Of a stretch of 64,000 bases of DNA, positions 1 to 10,648 are shown one piece after another (the stretch's first letter is position 1; each line of letters opens with the position of its first letter). The notes beneath the pieces are model-generated. The model was not told the DNA's origin. It did not search any database and saw only the letters and a list, made by a program, of their open reading frames with translations. The translations under genes and the position numbers were made by a program. This stretch comes from Globisporangium splendens (lineage: Eukaryota; Oomycota; Peronosporomycetes; Pythiales; Pythiaceae): positions 1 through 64,000 of the forward strand of contig VFIW01000034.1 of NCBI GenBank assembly GCA_006386115.1. Reading direction: 5' to 3'.

Positions 1-2
1 GA

Positions 3-251
3 CATGCTTCGCTTCCATGTACACGCCGCCACGGCGTTGCACCAAACTCAATGCGCAAGGCGCATGCGCTCGCTTTGGGTTCCAAATATCCGTCGAAAAG
101 TGCCGACCAGCGAAGCCAACTGCCTGCAGACATGTTTCCTTTCCGCATGCAACCACGGGCGTTGCACCATGTCGGATACCTGTCCACTGACTGTATCGAC
201 GACATCCAAGCGTTCGAAATGGCGAAAAAGACCGACCAGTGGACTCAACTG
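3..251 (+). CDS. Partial exon of an unrecognised gene at the window edge
   Basis: An open frame runs from the left edge and stops at a strong splice donor (gtaagt at 252). The last 40 or so codons look protein-like, with the motifs FPFRMQPRALHHVGYLS, DCIDDIQAFEMA and KKTDQWTQL, and the exon ends in phase 0. I do not recognise the family. No acceptor or later exon could be assigned with confidence, so the gene's extent is unknown. It could be a real internal exon continuing from the left, or a chance frame. Confidence 0.35.
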
Positions 252-683
252 GTAAGTGAATAGACATTTCTTCTGCGTAACGACGCTGCACCATATTCAT
301 ATAACGCGCAGTGCGTGCGTTCTTTTTCCCGCTTTCTCCGACGGCGCTTGCATATTCGCCCAACAATGGCGCAAGTTCTATTAGCGAGAGTCAAATGCAT
401 ACGAGTATACGCTTGAACTGGCGCAGCAGCTTCCACATCCGAACCTGCTGTTGAGTTTGTGCAGCTCATGCTCGTACAGTAACAATGTTAACAGCAAGCT
501 CCCTTTTAATGTCGATGGCAGGATTTACTGTACGAAACACACACGCAAGTCAAGCGCAGCAGCTGCGCTCGCTGTCACTGTTGAGTCGTTATTGGAATTC
601 ATAGTGCGGCCATTCAGCGGCTCGCTTCAGCTGCCGCACGCTCGCTCGCTTTTGCCAAAAACTGAGTCCACAAGGGGCTTTCG

Positions 684-685
<2 letters not shown>

Positions 686-718
<33 letters not shown>

Positions 719-725
719 GCACGCA
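686..725. repeat. CA/GC dinucleotide-rich microsatellite
   Basis: An uninterrupted run of about 14 CA units is followed by a short (cgca) run. Small ORFs crossing it are rich in TH or VCV repeats and are artefacts of the repeat. Confidence 0.9.
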
Positions 726-855
726 CTTTGGCATCCATGCTGCAACAGACACACTGAAAAGCCGCGTACGCGACTAAGCGCACGATGCCAGTCCGTTAGA
801 TGCGTGTGCAGCCCCATTCGCAGCTACTCTTCGTTTATTGTGGCTGCTGAGCATG

Positions 856-873
856 AAGAGAGAGAGAGAGAGA
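856..873. repeat. GA microsatellite
   Basis: A short (GA)n run. Similar GA or CT runs occur at 1500-1520, 2055-2069 and 2722-2740, so this intergenic stretch is scattered with purine/pyrimidine tracts. Confidence 0.85.
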
Positions 874-2780
874 TGGTCGCACGGCTGTTGGCGTGCGCCG
901 CTTGGATCGGATCCGCATTGAAGATGCGGCGCGCCGACTGGAGCTTGAAAGGCCGCAGACGTGCGTGGCTCCCCTTTGCTCATGATGCGCGCGCATGGCC
1001 AAGCGGCGTCTTCCGTTTTTCTCCTCCCCTCCCTCCTCATCGCTGCGACCTTCAACGTTCGTAGCACCAAATGAAGAATCAGACGGAAAAAAGGGCGGTC
1101 GATGCGCTCAAAAGAAGGATCGAGAAAACTCAAGATACCAGATGGCGAGCGGTAAAGTTTGGGACGCGCTGATTGGGCGCCGCATACGTGCGAGCGTGAA
1201 GCGTTGCATATCCGAGACCTGTGATTGGCTATAAAGAGCGATATGCTATTTTTAAGCGACCAATAGTGAGCGAGTGATGTGCACAATGGCAAATGGGGAC
1301 GTGGCTGCGAAGTTTTGTTGTTGCTGCGGGTGTCCCATATGGCTGATGGCATCCAAGGCTTCCACTAAAACGCACTGGTAACCGGGTTACCAGTCACGAA
1401 CCCGTCAACGCTTACCTGCTTCGAGCGTGGATTTACTGAACGACCAGATTTAGCCAGCAGCAGCTGGTTGATGGGCATGCGCACGTCCACAAGCATGAGC
1501 TCTCTCTCTCTCTCTCCCCCTCTCGCATGCGTCAGCCAGGCTTTCGCCACACTGCGTTTCAGTAAGGCAAGCAAACACCTACCCACATGAGTATTTTTAC
1601 GCGTTTTCTTCCCATCCGTTTCGTTTTGGTTGTGTTTTATTTTACTTGCACTGGATCACTTTCGTTCAAACTTGCAGTTGAAGTTGCGACTGGAGCTTGA
1701 AAGGCTGCACCCCTCAAGTCAAATGCACACAGCGCCAACACGCTGTCTCGGCAATGCTGTCATGCAAGTCACAACACACAATGTGCAAAAAACTCGCAAA
1801 GCAATCTTGCGCATACGTCGTAGCAGCAGTGTAATGCGAATGCATTTTGCGTGGCTTTACTGTGCGAAATAGCTGCGCAACACGCGTGCGACGACTGTAG
1901 TCAGTCCGTTTCTTTCGTTTCTATGGACCGCAGGATCCTGGACAACGATTTTTCACTCGCAAGTTTGCGATCTTGGCGTGCATTCCTTGCAACATGCAAA
2001 AAAAGTAAATTTCAGCTCGCATGTCAACAAAGGTGGCGATCTAGGGAAGATATTGAGAGAGAGAGAGAGTAACCAGAAAGATACTGCAGCATGCTAATTT
2101 AATGAGAAAGTCTCACTTCACAGTGAGCAAAATGGAGCACAAAGATCCCCAATAGAGATGGATTTTTTTACAGTTTTTACCAACAATGGAGCAGTTTCAT
2201 TAGGCGAATTGCATACTTTATCTGCAGTGTTTTGGCTGGCTGTCTTGTTCGACATTTCATTTGCGCAGCTTTTATCCGTTGATATGCAGTGAGTTTGGTG
2301 TGTGTGGTTTGAAAAAACGGAGATTGGCGCTGCAGTACCTAGATGCAGGGACGGATGCGCTCAATGATGCAGAAGAGACGCACGAAGCATGGCGGTTTCA
2401 TCTGCTTCATCGTTTCTACTGCTGTGCATGTGTGGGAAAAGGAGAGGAGGAACAATGCGAAAGGCGAGCACGCGCAAAGCATACAAACAGCAAGTGGAGC
2501 ATACACTTTTTAAATGAAATCGCAACCCAAGCGGCCGTTATGTAAGTTTGCTGGCATGCTTGCTCGCATTTTGTGATGCAAATGTCGAAGCCATTTGGTT
2601 TGTAATGATGGCTCGGTTTAAAAAATGCAGCAGCAAGAGCGACTGGGGGAGATGGGGGGGGTGAGGAGGCGTATTTAAATTTCTTTCGATTTTGCAGTAC
2701 AGTAGACAAGAAGTATCATTAAAGAGAGAGAGAGGGGGGAGCTGATAGGGTTTTTGGATTCTTCCTTTTCGTTATTCAAG

Positions 2781-2876
2781 TTGCTGCAAGAGCTCAAGGT
2801 GCCCGTCCTTGACAAGGAAGTGGGCAAGCTGCTGCTGCCACACGTGTTCACATCAATCCATCTTGCTCATTGTTGA
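2781..2876 (+). CDS. Short coding-like island, possible terminal exon
   Basis: After a pyrimidine-rich stretch ending in AG at 2780, 31 codons read LLQELKVPVLDKEVGKLLL and then PHVF before a TGA. The regular leucine spacing and codon choice look protein-coding, unlike the surroundings. It could be the last exon of a gene whose earlier exons I cannot place, or the remnant of a decayed gene. Family unknown. Confidence 0.25.
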   Translation: MLQELKVPVLDKEVGKLLLPHVFTSIHLAHC

Positions 2877-3266
2877 ATTTGCAGTCTTGCGGTCAAATCT
2901 TCCTTTCCGAACGGGAAGCTGACCAACAACGAAAGAAGAAAAGAAAAAAAGCGAGTAAATTACGCCCGAACCGTCTGGTCCGCCGTCGTCTGGCTTGCAA
3001 CACTCCAAGCCTCTTTCCGTCTTTTTTCTGCGCGCATTTGTTGTTTGCGGAAGAAGATTCGCTGTGGAACTCTTGCGACTCGGTAATTTTCGTGTGTCGC
3101 GGATTCACAATCAGCCCAAGTCAACAAGCAAGTGACCTAAACAAGTTGTTGCTTTTGCTCGAGTGTTGGTCTCTGCAAGTCAAGCCACGTACGCACAAGC
3201 AGCAGTCTGCAATTTGACTCGCAACCCTCAAGAGGCAGTCTTTCTATATAAATCGTCATAGCGAAG
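2877..3266. other. Upstream region of the phosphatase gene, nothing assigned
   Basis: No protein-like frame was found. The sequence is AT-richer than the neighbouring coding regions and presumably contains the promoter of the downstream phosphatase gene. A tatataaat word about 20 bp before the start codon is too close to act as an ordinary TATA box. Confidence 0.4.
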
Positions 3267-4049
3267 ATGAGTGCAACGGTGGCGCAGTACCCGCTGGAGC
3301 CGCGCTCGCGCATGGTGGACGACGTGTCGGCGGCCAAGAAGAAGATGAACGCGCAGGTGCGCGCGGCGTCGACGGTGGTGTCGCCTGTGGTGGCGCGTCC
3401 GCTCAGCGGCTGCCACGCCGCAAACACCGCACTTAGTTCGCCGGTCGAGGAAGAGCGCATCGCGCTGGTGCTCGACATGGACGAGTGCCTCGTGCACAGC
3501 AAGTTCTACAACGAGGTGGAGTACCGCCAGAGCGAGTACCGCCCGACGGCGCTCGCGCAGTACGAGGACTCGTTCGAGATCGTCATGGACGACGGTGAGC
3601 GCGCGATTGTGCACAAACGTCCGGGTCTCGACAAGTTTCTGGAAGAGGCCAGCAGACACTTTGATGTGTACGTGTTCACGGCTGGTCTGGAGGCGTACGG
3701 CAAGCCGATCCTCGACGAGCTCGACCCCAAGGGTACGCTGTTTACGGGCCGCTTTTTCCGCGAATCGTGCCAGCAGCGCAAGGGTATGTTTTTGAAGGAC
3801 CTGCGCGTCGTGCGCAAGGATCTGTCAAAGGTGATTTTGGTGGACAACAACCCGGTGTCGTTCCTCATGCAGCCCAGCAACGGCATCCCCGTGCCGAGCT
3901 TCTACGACGACGCGGGCGACCGCACGCTCGAGTCGCTGACCAAGGTGCTGACGAGTCTGCGCGAGCTGGACGACGTGCGACCGCGCCTGCACCAGTTGTT
4001 CCGCCTCGCCGACCTGCTGGCTGAGCACCAGCGCATGATTTTGTCGTGA
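3267..4049 (+). CDS. FCP1/SCP-type (HAD family) protein phosphatase
   Basis: A single-exon protein of 260 residues. The HAD catalytic motif LDMDECLVH (DxDxx(V/T)) lies around residue 70. It is followed by the family signatures HKRPGLDKFL, FDVYVFTAGLEAYG and KDLRVVRKDLSKVILVDNNP, and the ending PSFYDD. These are the conserved blocks of the FCP1/NLI-interacting-factor family (SCP, Dullard/CTDNEP1), Mg-dependent aspartate phosphatases that act on phosphoserine in proteins such as the RNA polymerase II CTD or lipin. No BRCT domain is present, so this is the small SCP/Dullard type rather than full FCP1. The N-terminal 65 residues are Ser/Ala-rich and variable. No membrane helix is evident, which argues mildly against Dullard proper. 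The exact substrate cannot be told from sequence. Confidence 0.9.
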   Translation: MSATVAQYPLEPRSRMVDDVSAAKKKMNAQVRAASTVVSPVVARPLSGCHAANTALSSPVEEERIALVLDMDECLVHSKFYNEVEYRQSEYRPTALAQYEDSFEIVMDDGERAIVHKRPGLDKFLEEASRHFDVYVFTAGLEAYGKPILDELDPKGTLFTGRFFRESCQQRKGMFLKDLRVVRKDLSKVILVDNNPVSFLMQPSNGIPVPSFYDDAGDRTLESLTKVLTSLRELDDVRPRLHQLFRLADLLAEHQRMILS

Positions 4050-5153
4050 AGCCTCTCTATTTGGTGGTGGTATGTGAGTATGTGTGTGTGGGTCAAGAAG
4101 CCGTCGACAATGAAGAAGACAAGTATATTAAACGCGGCTGGAAGAGAAGAAGAAGATTATTATTTTGCTAGTATTAGTAGATAGTTTGTAGTATTACATA
4201 AAGTAGAGTGCGGTCATGTGTGCCAAATCCCATATTCTAAAGAAGAAACAAGTCAACTCGAAACGACACCAACATCCATCTTCCTCCAAGACCAAATCCT
4301 GCCATATCCTCCAAACTATTCTATTGGTTGTCGACCGCTTGTCCTTGCCGAATCGCCACCGCTCCCGCGTCATGACCCGCCATTCCCGGGGTAATCCCCA
4401 TACAAAGACACGTGTCGGTGGCGTGTGGCCGCGTGCCTATGGCTCGAGAGACAACGCGCGCGTCAAACGTGGGTGATGACATCACGAAAGAAGCCTCGAC
4501 TGCCGCCGTGACTGGGCAACTGCCTACAATACACGGTCACGTCAGTCCCGCGCGTGCCCTCGTCTCCAGCGAGCTCTGTATCGTAAGTTCCATCCTTCCA
4601 CGAGACACGGCGGCATGGCAGAAACATGCACATTTGATTCATTTAATTCGCTTCGTCACTCTATTGCGCTCCTCGTCTCCCAACAGCGTGGTTCGATTCC
4701 TTTTTCCCACGTGTTGCATCCGGTGCAGGTTACAGTATGTACCAACAGAACGTCCATTGGCACCAGCTGCTTTGACTGCAAGTGCATGTTTATTCCTGTC
4801 TACTTTAACTTCAAGTGCGCGCACGCTGGTGCATGTTTATCTGCGTGTGCAGCAGCGAAAAGCGCATCCTCCTCACACGCACCAACTTGTTCTTCACGAC
4901 ACCGCTTGTTCTTCACGACACCGCGATATGATCCAACTTGGGATTCTCAAGCGCCTTTCGAAGATTTTTTTAGAGAGCATCTAGCTAAGGACTGTTCGTT
5001 AAGTGCGATTCCATTCGCGCTGATAAATTGTTAAGTACGATGCGTTTTGCTTCTTTTGAGAAAACGGAATTTAGCGGAGTAAAAAGTACTTTGTATATCT
5101 CCTTTTTTGGACAGCGAATCGTGCGAAAAAGCAAACAACAGCAAGGCACCAGG
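4050..5153. other. Intergenic region between phosphatase and BCL7-like gene
   Basis: No gene recognised. The only structure seen is a 20-nt direct duplication at 4886-4924. Long open frames here lack protein-like composition. Confidence 0.4.
4886..4924. repeat. Tandem duplication of a 20-nt unit
   Basis: The unit cttgttcttcacgacaccg occurs twice back to back. It lies in intergenic sequence with no associated gene. Confidence 0.8.
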
Positions 5154-6485
5154 ATGTCGCTGCGTACGTCGCGCCGATCGCAGCAGGCAGGTGGACAGAT
5201 CGTGGACGTGCCGAGCGTGCCGATCTCCGAGATCCGCACGCGCAAGTGGACCAAGCAGCTCAAGACCGTCGGCCACCTCAGCATCCCGAAATGGGTCCCA
5301 GGTGCGTGCCCAGTCCCGTGCTTTCGTTGGACGGAAGGCGGTCAATGGTGTGTGCACTAACTGCTCGTGTTTGTATGGTTATCGCTTCTGTGTGTGTATG
5401 TTTCCATGTGCGCTGTTTAGACCAAGAGGTATGCTGTATTATGTGTTGTATGCGTGTGGATATTGTATGAATTGTTTGGAATATCGGGGACTTAGCTCAT
5501 CTAATGACCAATGTGTAGAATCCGACTGAGGCGCTGCAGAAGGGTGGATTTAAAAAGACAAAAGGTAAATGCGCTTGCCACAATGCATGCTGTGGGTTTG
5601 TATGCGGCTGATCGTGTTTTTGTTTAAATTTGAACAGGCCGGAAGCGGCAGACGGTGGAGATTGGCCGCATGACGCGTAGTGTGCGCCAGCATTTGGATG
5701 CGCCGCTCGAGCTTTTGTCCGAGTACCCAGCGATTCGCGTACGTTTGCATCTTGACACTGCCACCTTTTCGTCTAAAACGTGTATTCACAGGTGGTGAGA
5801 TGGAGCCATGTATTTTTCTCTTTAGCAAAGCCATGGACCACGACAAACGACACCCTCGACACTGGCGCCACCGACAGCTCTCCCAGCGAATGCTTTGACT
5901 CCAGCTGCCCAAGCGCAAGTCCCAGTAGCACCGACCGCTTCTGTTACGGGTGCTCCAGGTGCCGCAGTTGGTGGTCTGCTCGCTCAGCAGCAACAACCAG
6001 CGCCAGTTGCCGTTGAGATCAACCAAGTTTCCCAGGGTCATGCCGCGGCGATGGATTCGAATCTACTTTCTCAAGGCAGTGACTTTATGCAATTGGCAGC
6101 GTCCGGCGACCCGTTGCTTGCGCAGACGGTGCCTTCGGACGAGCAGCTCGAGATGGCGCTCGAGGATCTGCCGATGCTCGACTCGGACGAAGATCTCCCA
6201 TTCGACCAGCTCATAGAGGACCAAGTGCCGCCAGTCTCAGCACCAGCTTCAGCACCTGCCCCCGTCGCGTCACCAACGGTTGAGAGTGAGAGCGTAGAGG
6301 AACACGGAAGCGTCAGTGACGCTGTCGACAACACTGCGGAAAGCACAGCCGATGATGACGATGACTCCGACTCATCCTCGAGCGACGACGACGATGACGA
6401 ATCGGCTAACTCAGGAGGCGGATCGCCGATGCCATCGCCTTCTCCACAGTCCTCGCCAATGCCGTCGCGCTCACCATCGCCATAG
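5154..6485 (+). CDS. BCL7-like protein with acidic Ser/Asp-rich tail
   Basis: Five exons are inferred: 5154-5301, 5421-5428 (8 nt), 5519-5564, 5638-5738 and 5826-6485, giving 320 residues. The N-terminus has VPISEIRTRKWTKQL followed by KTVGHLSIPKWVP. This resembles the BCL7 N-terminal motif ([22 protein letters not shown]), known from a small subunit of animal SWI/SNF (BAF) complexes. The middle is basic (KKTKGRKRQTVEIGRMTR); the C-terminal half is Ala/Pro/Gln-rich and ends in Asp/Ser runs and SPMPSPSP repeats, so it is largely disordered. Joining exon 1 directly to the 5519 exon gives an immediate stop. The 8-nt microexon restores the frame exactly and has good splice signals (tgtttag before, gtatgc after). 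A nuclear chromatin role is inference from the motif only. Confidence 0.6.
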
Positions 6486-6561
6486 ACATCATTGATGTGT
6501 TTCTTCTTTTGTGTGAACGAGGAGAGATAAAGGCATGAATGCAATGTGTATTAAAGTGGTT

Positions 6562-7023
6562 CTATTTGCGCAATAGTCTTCTGGCCATGGCTTGCAATTC
6601 CTGCGTCGTCTTGTCCTGGTTTGTAAACAGCACGCATATGCAATGAGATGCGAGCGCATAAATGCAACGAGAGGACAGTCGCACAATGACGTACTGCTTC
6701 GACGTGGCGGGGATTGTGACGGAGTAAAAACTTGGCAAGATGGTCGAGGGGCTTCACAGGCAACACGTGCTGTTCGCCTTCATGGTCGCGACGTTGGTTT
6801 TCACGATAGGTTTGGAGCAAATGGATGATCGCTACATACAATACACAAAGCAGTTAGAGGAGAGCATAAGCTACTTTTATGAAATGGACATCGCACCTGG
6901 CACGAGCACTGGGAAAATGTGTTCAATCACATATTCAATCTCGCTGCTCTCAGCGTTGCACTTCAACTGCGCGATCAGCGCCTGAAGGAGTTCACGCGAC
7001 GCTGTTGCTTCAAGCTCGTTCAT
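6562..7023 (-). CDS. Small protein with IQCK/DPY30-like motif, putative axonemal
   Basis: Three exons on the minus strand, 7023-6897, 6831-6695 and 6615-6562, give 105 residues. Both introns are short (65 and 79 nt) with GT-AG ends, and all phases agree. The protein reads EYVIEHIFPVLVP near residue 35, then PLDHLAKFLLRHNPR near residue 75. The pair of a 'FPVLLP' helix and a 'LDFLAxYLxxxNP' helix is the pattern of the IQCK and DPY30-related dimerisation/docking region found in several ciliary proteins. A role in the zoospore flagellum is therefore plausible but inferred. The gene is convergent with the BCL7-like gene, with only 76 bp between the stop codons. Confidence 0.55.
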
Positions 7024-7347
7024 GGCGCTTGACGCTGCTTAGTGCCGGCGTACACAATAGGCGAGTGGAGGCGCAAGCGAGTCTTCTGCACGCAACACCA
7101 AGTCGAATGACTGCGCTCCGTCAACGGAGGTCTTCATGATCCAAATAGCCTCGCCACATGGCTACTCTTTATTTTCAGCATCTCGAACTTAACGATGAAC
7201 AATGTGAAGTCAATAAAACTATCGAACTTAATAGATAGGTTCGATTGTCCTCTTCCTTTGCTCTCATTAGTTCACGCTGTTTCCTGTAAAGTACGAGTTG
7301 GTGCCATTTTCTCATATCAACAGCTCCATTATCGAAAAGCAGGCAGC

Positions 7348-10300
7348 ATGACAGGACGGATATCGGTGCGCTCGCCGCTCTCTTTGTACCTCTCTCTATG
7401 TATATCGACTAATTATTATATCACATGGATATCCTGCGTAGGTGGTGGCGGAGGTCGTTGGCACGGGCTCGGACGGGACGGAGCCGTCGCTGCTCTTCTC
7501 GGTGCAGCGCCACGGTGTGTACAGCGACGACGTCGTGTTGCTCAAGCGCTACTTGTTCAATTGCGGCGAAGGCACGCAGCGGCTGTGTGGTGAGAACGGC
7601 GTCAAGCTGAGCTCACTGGACGCCATGTTCTTCACGCGCTTCGATGTCAATGTGCGTGGTGTATTGAGGTTGCTCTTTGCAGTATGCAATTGTCGTAATG
7701 CTGCTGCTGTTTTATCATCGTGGGGCTGCGTAGGATAGTCGGTGAGTGGCGTGCCGGGAATGATCTTTGCGATGAGCACATGCGGTGCGGTAACACTCAA
7801 GTTGTATGGTCCAGTGGGTCTTCGAGGCTTCTTGGTGGCCATTCAGAGCTTTGTGCGTCGAAAGTATCCACAGATCGCATGCGTCGAAGCAGTAGACGAT
7901 GCGTGTGATCCCCGAACAGGCAAGAATGGCGCCGAGTCTTTCGAGTATGCGCGGTGGCACGCATCCGAACCACAGACCGATCGACATATGCAGATCTTTC
8001 CTGTTTTCCTACGACATTCAGCCACGAAGCAGCAGGATTCCGATGATCAATGCTGCCTTTGCGCACGAGGTGATAAAGTTGCCAACTCAGCACCTTCTCA
8101 GACTGCAAAGCAGCCTCCAGCAGGATCCAATGGCAGTGACAAGGCACGCAAGCGCATGCATGAGAGCGACGAGCACTTGCAATTTCGAGAGTGGCTGCTT
8201 CGCTTCTATACAGCAAAAGTGCCGGACAAGATCCCGTACGTGGATGTGATCTTGAATCGGTACCGAGGACGATACGATGATCTGAAAGCGCAACTATGTG
8301 CGAAGTATGGATCCACAGACGATAATGAAGATGCGTCAAAGGAGTCCAGCAGCGATAGTAGTGACAGCGAGTCGTCTTCTGATGAGAAAGACAGTAAAGG
8401 TGAGGAGCACGAGGCGATGGACTTTGAAGCGTTGCCGCTGGATCGTAAGTGGCTGGAGAGTTTCTATCATCACGTTCAGCAACCAGACAAGCTCGCTCAT
8501 GTCGGCAGAGTGCTCAAGCAGTTCAGTGGCCGGGAAGACACGCTGAAGAGGATGCTGCTTCAGAAATATCAAAAGCCAACGGATGAAGAAGCAACGAGCG
8601 TCAAGCGAAGGAAATTGCAAAACAGTCCAGATGTTCAAAATGGAAGCGCGTCCGCACAAGATGCAGAGTCAGTGCAAATGAAAGAAGAACTGCCCAAGAT
8701 ATACGTGCAACCTCAAGCGAGAAACGAAGACCAAGACATGTCAAGCAGCATGCCATCGCCACCATCTCTTTGCTACATCATGAAGTATGTCTGATTTGCT
8801 GAGATTTTCAGCTTGCTGGACGTACTTACCGACTAATGAACTCGATTGTGTTGGCCACAGGTTCTTGCACTCGCTGAATGCAGTCGCGTGGATTATCGAC
8901 TGCCGCTCAGTGCATCACATCGACAAACTCATCCGACAATTTCCAAAGCCATCGAGTCGTGGCTGCAGCGTCCACGACCCAGCATTGGTCGTGCATTTCT
9001 CTCCGCCGCACATTGTTCAGGATCCAAGGCACTACCCCAAAGGATGCATAGTTTCATGCGTGTAGCTTTACGACAATGTTTTGCTGATGGTGTGTGGTTT
9101 TGTTAGGTATCAAGAATGGATGGCGTCTCTAGGAGCGATCAAGCAACTCGTATTCGACGGCAGCGCACTCCGTTCGGCTGAAAGTGGTGTCTACAGTTGG
9201 GTCTTCCATGCATCGGCGAAACATACCTTGGCGCAGAAGCAGCACTGGCACGGCTCCTTCGATGCAGGTTCCATGTGGACAAACCTCGCTACGTTCTTGA
9301 CCAATCAGGAAACGTCTCCGTCCAGTAAAGCAAGTCAACGCCAGATTCTCATGAAACTGAGTAGTGCTGAGGAGAACGACGTGCATATCGCACAAAGCAA
9401 ACTGCGGTACCAGGTTTGCAGCCACAGAGCTTCCGATGGTGAACCTCGCTTCGACTACGAGCGAACCGGATGGAGACAGCGCGACACGAACGACGAAGAA
9501 ACGGAGCAGAAGGCTTCCAGTGATCCAGAGGAAGAGTCACGACTCGGAACTGATGATCAAGCGACTGATGCATCTAGAGAAACACCGGGAGCCCCTCAAG
9601 GCGACACAATGAAGCTGATCATTTTGGGGACAGGCAGTGCAGCTCCATCTAGGTTGCGTGGGAGCACTGGCATCTACTTGGAACTCAAACGACAAGCTGT
9701 TCTTGCCCTGGACTCGAGCTACCACGGCGATACGCTGACAGACTCGATGCTGATCGATTGTGGGGAAGGCACCTATGGCCAACTCTGGCGTCAATTCGGT
9801 GACGACACAGCTGCGTGTATCGGTGGTTTGCGCTGCATTTGGATCTCGCACAGCCACGCAGACCATCAATGCGGTCTCGTTCGCATCCTGCACGAGTATG
9901 CACGCTTCCATACTTCGCGAGGCTTGAGCCAAAAACAAGGGCTTCTCATTATCGGACCCGATTCGGTGCTTTCCTACGCGAGCAGCTGGGTCGAGCATAT
10001 TGTGAGTGCGTGTGGCGTCGAACCAAGTCATCGCGCCAGCTTCTTTGGGTTTGTGACATGTCGAGACTTGAATCAGCACCACCATCCGTTCCGCGCGCAG
10101 TTGTTCTCGCACATCGGAGCCGTGGTTCGAGAGATTCGTAGTGTCCCCGTCTGGCACTGCTACGACTCGTACGGCTTGGTGCTCCAGTTGCAAAATGGCC
10201 AAAAGATCGTGTATTCAGGCGACACGAGACCCTGCAATCAGTTGGTCACAGCAGGTACGATTGCATTTATTGCTTTCTAGTAATATGGGGACAAAGTGTG

Positions 10301-10648
10301 CCACTCAGACATCCCGACACTGTGAATGCTTAATGTTCTTTTGTAGGAATGGATGCGAGTCTGCTGATCCACGAAGCTACGTTTGACGACTCGATGGAGG
10401 AAGATGCGGTAAAGAAGAGGCACAGCACCGTCGGTGAAGCTCTGTCGATTGCGCGTCAAATGCGTGCCCAGGAGGTGATCTTGACACATTTCAGTCAACG
10501 ATATCCGAAACTGCCGCCACCCATTGCTTCGCCATCTCCCAGCAGTGGTGATGCCAATGAGGAGGGCGAGCCTGCTGATAGATCAACACCGCTGATGGCC
10601 CGTGTGCATTGCGCGTATGATGGCTTCGTCCATCGCATTGCGATCTGA
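7348..10648 (+). CDS. ELAC2: tRNase Z, long form (ELAC2-like)
   Basis: Six exons, 7348-7365, 7442-7651, 7739-8784, 8861-9028, 9107-10254 and 10347-10648, give 963 residues with consistent phases. This is the long form of RNase Z, a zinc endonuclease that cuts the 3' trailer from tRNA precursors in the nucleus and/or mitochondrion. The inactive N-terminal lactamase half has FNCGEGTQRL and MFFTRFDVN. The catalytic C-terminal half has LGTGSAAPS, DCGEGTYGQL, the metal-binding WISHSHADHQCG, YSGDTRPCNQL, LIHEATFDD, HSTVGEAL and LTHFSQRYP. Exon 1 codes only MTGRIS. The intron after 9028 starts with GC (ag|gcacta); no GT donor nearby gives the needed phase 2. A large charged insert between residues 200 and 360 carries two copies of a 45-residue module. 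Confidence 0.9.

Larger units (their letters stand above)
252..2780. other. Gene-poor, microsatellite-rich stretch
   Basis: No convincing gene is visible here. The stretch holds several simple repeats and many short open frames with no protein-like features. A 20-nt word around gactggagcttgaaaggc occurs twice, near 936 and 1688, each in a frame reading RLELERL-like residues. That may be a decayed duplicated exon. Confidence 0.4.

Noticed and set aside
451..783. Open frames across the CA repeat
   Set aside because: They are TH/VCV repeats produced by the microsatellite, with no protein-like sequence on either side.
3243..3252. TATA box before the phosphatase gene
   Set aside because: The tatataaat word lies about 20 bp before the start codon, too near to position transcription for that ATG.
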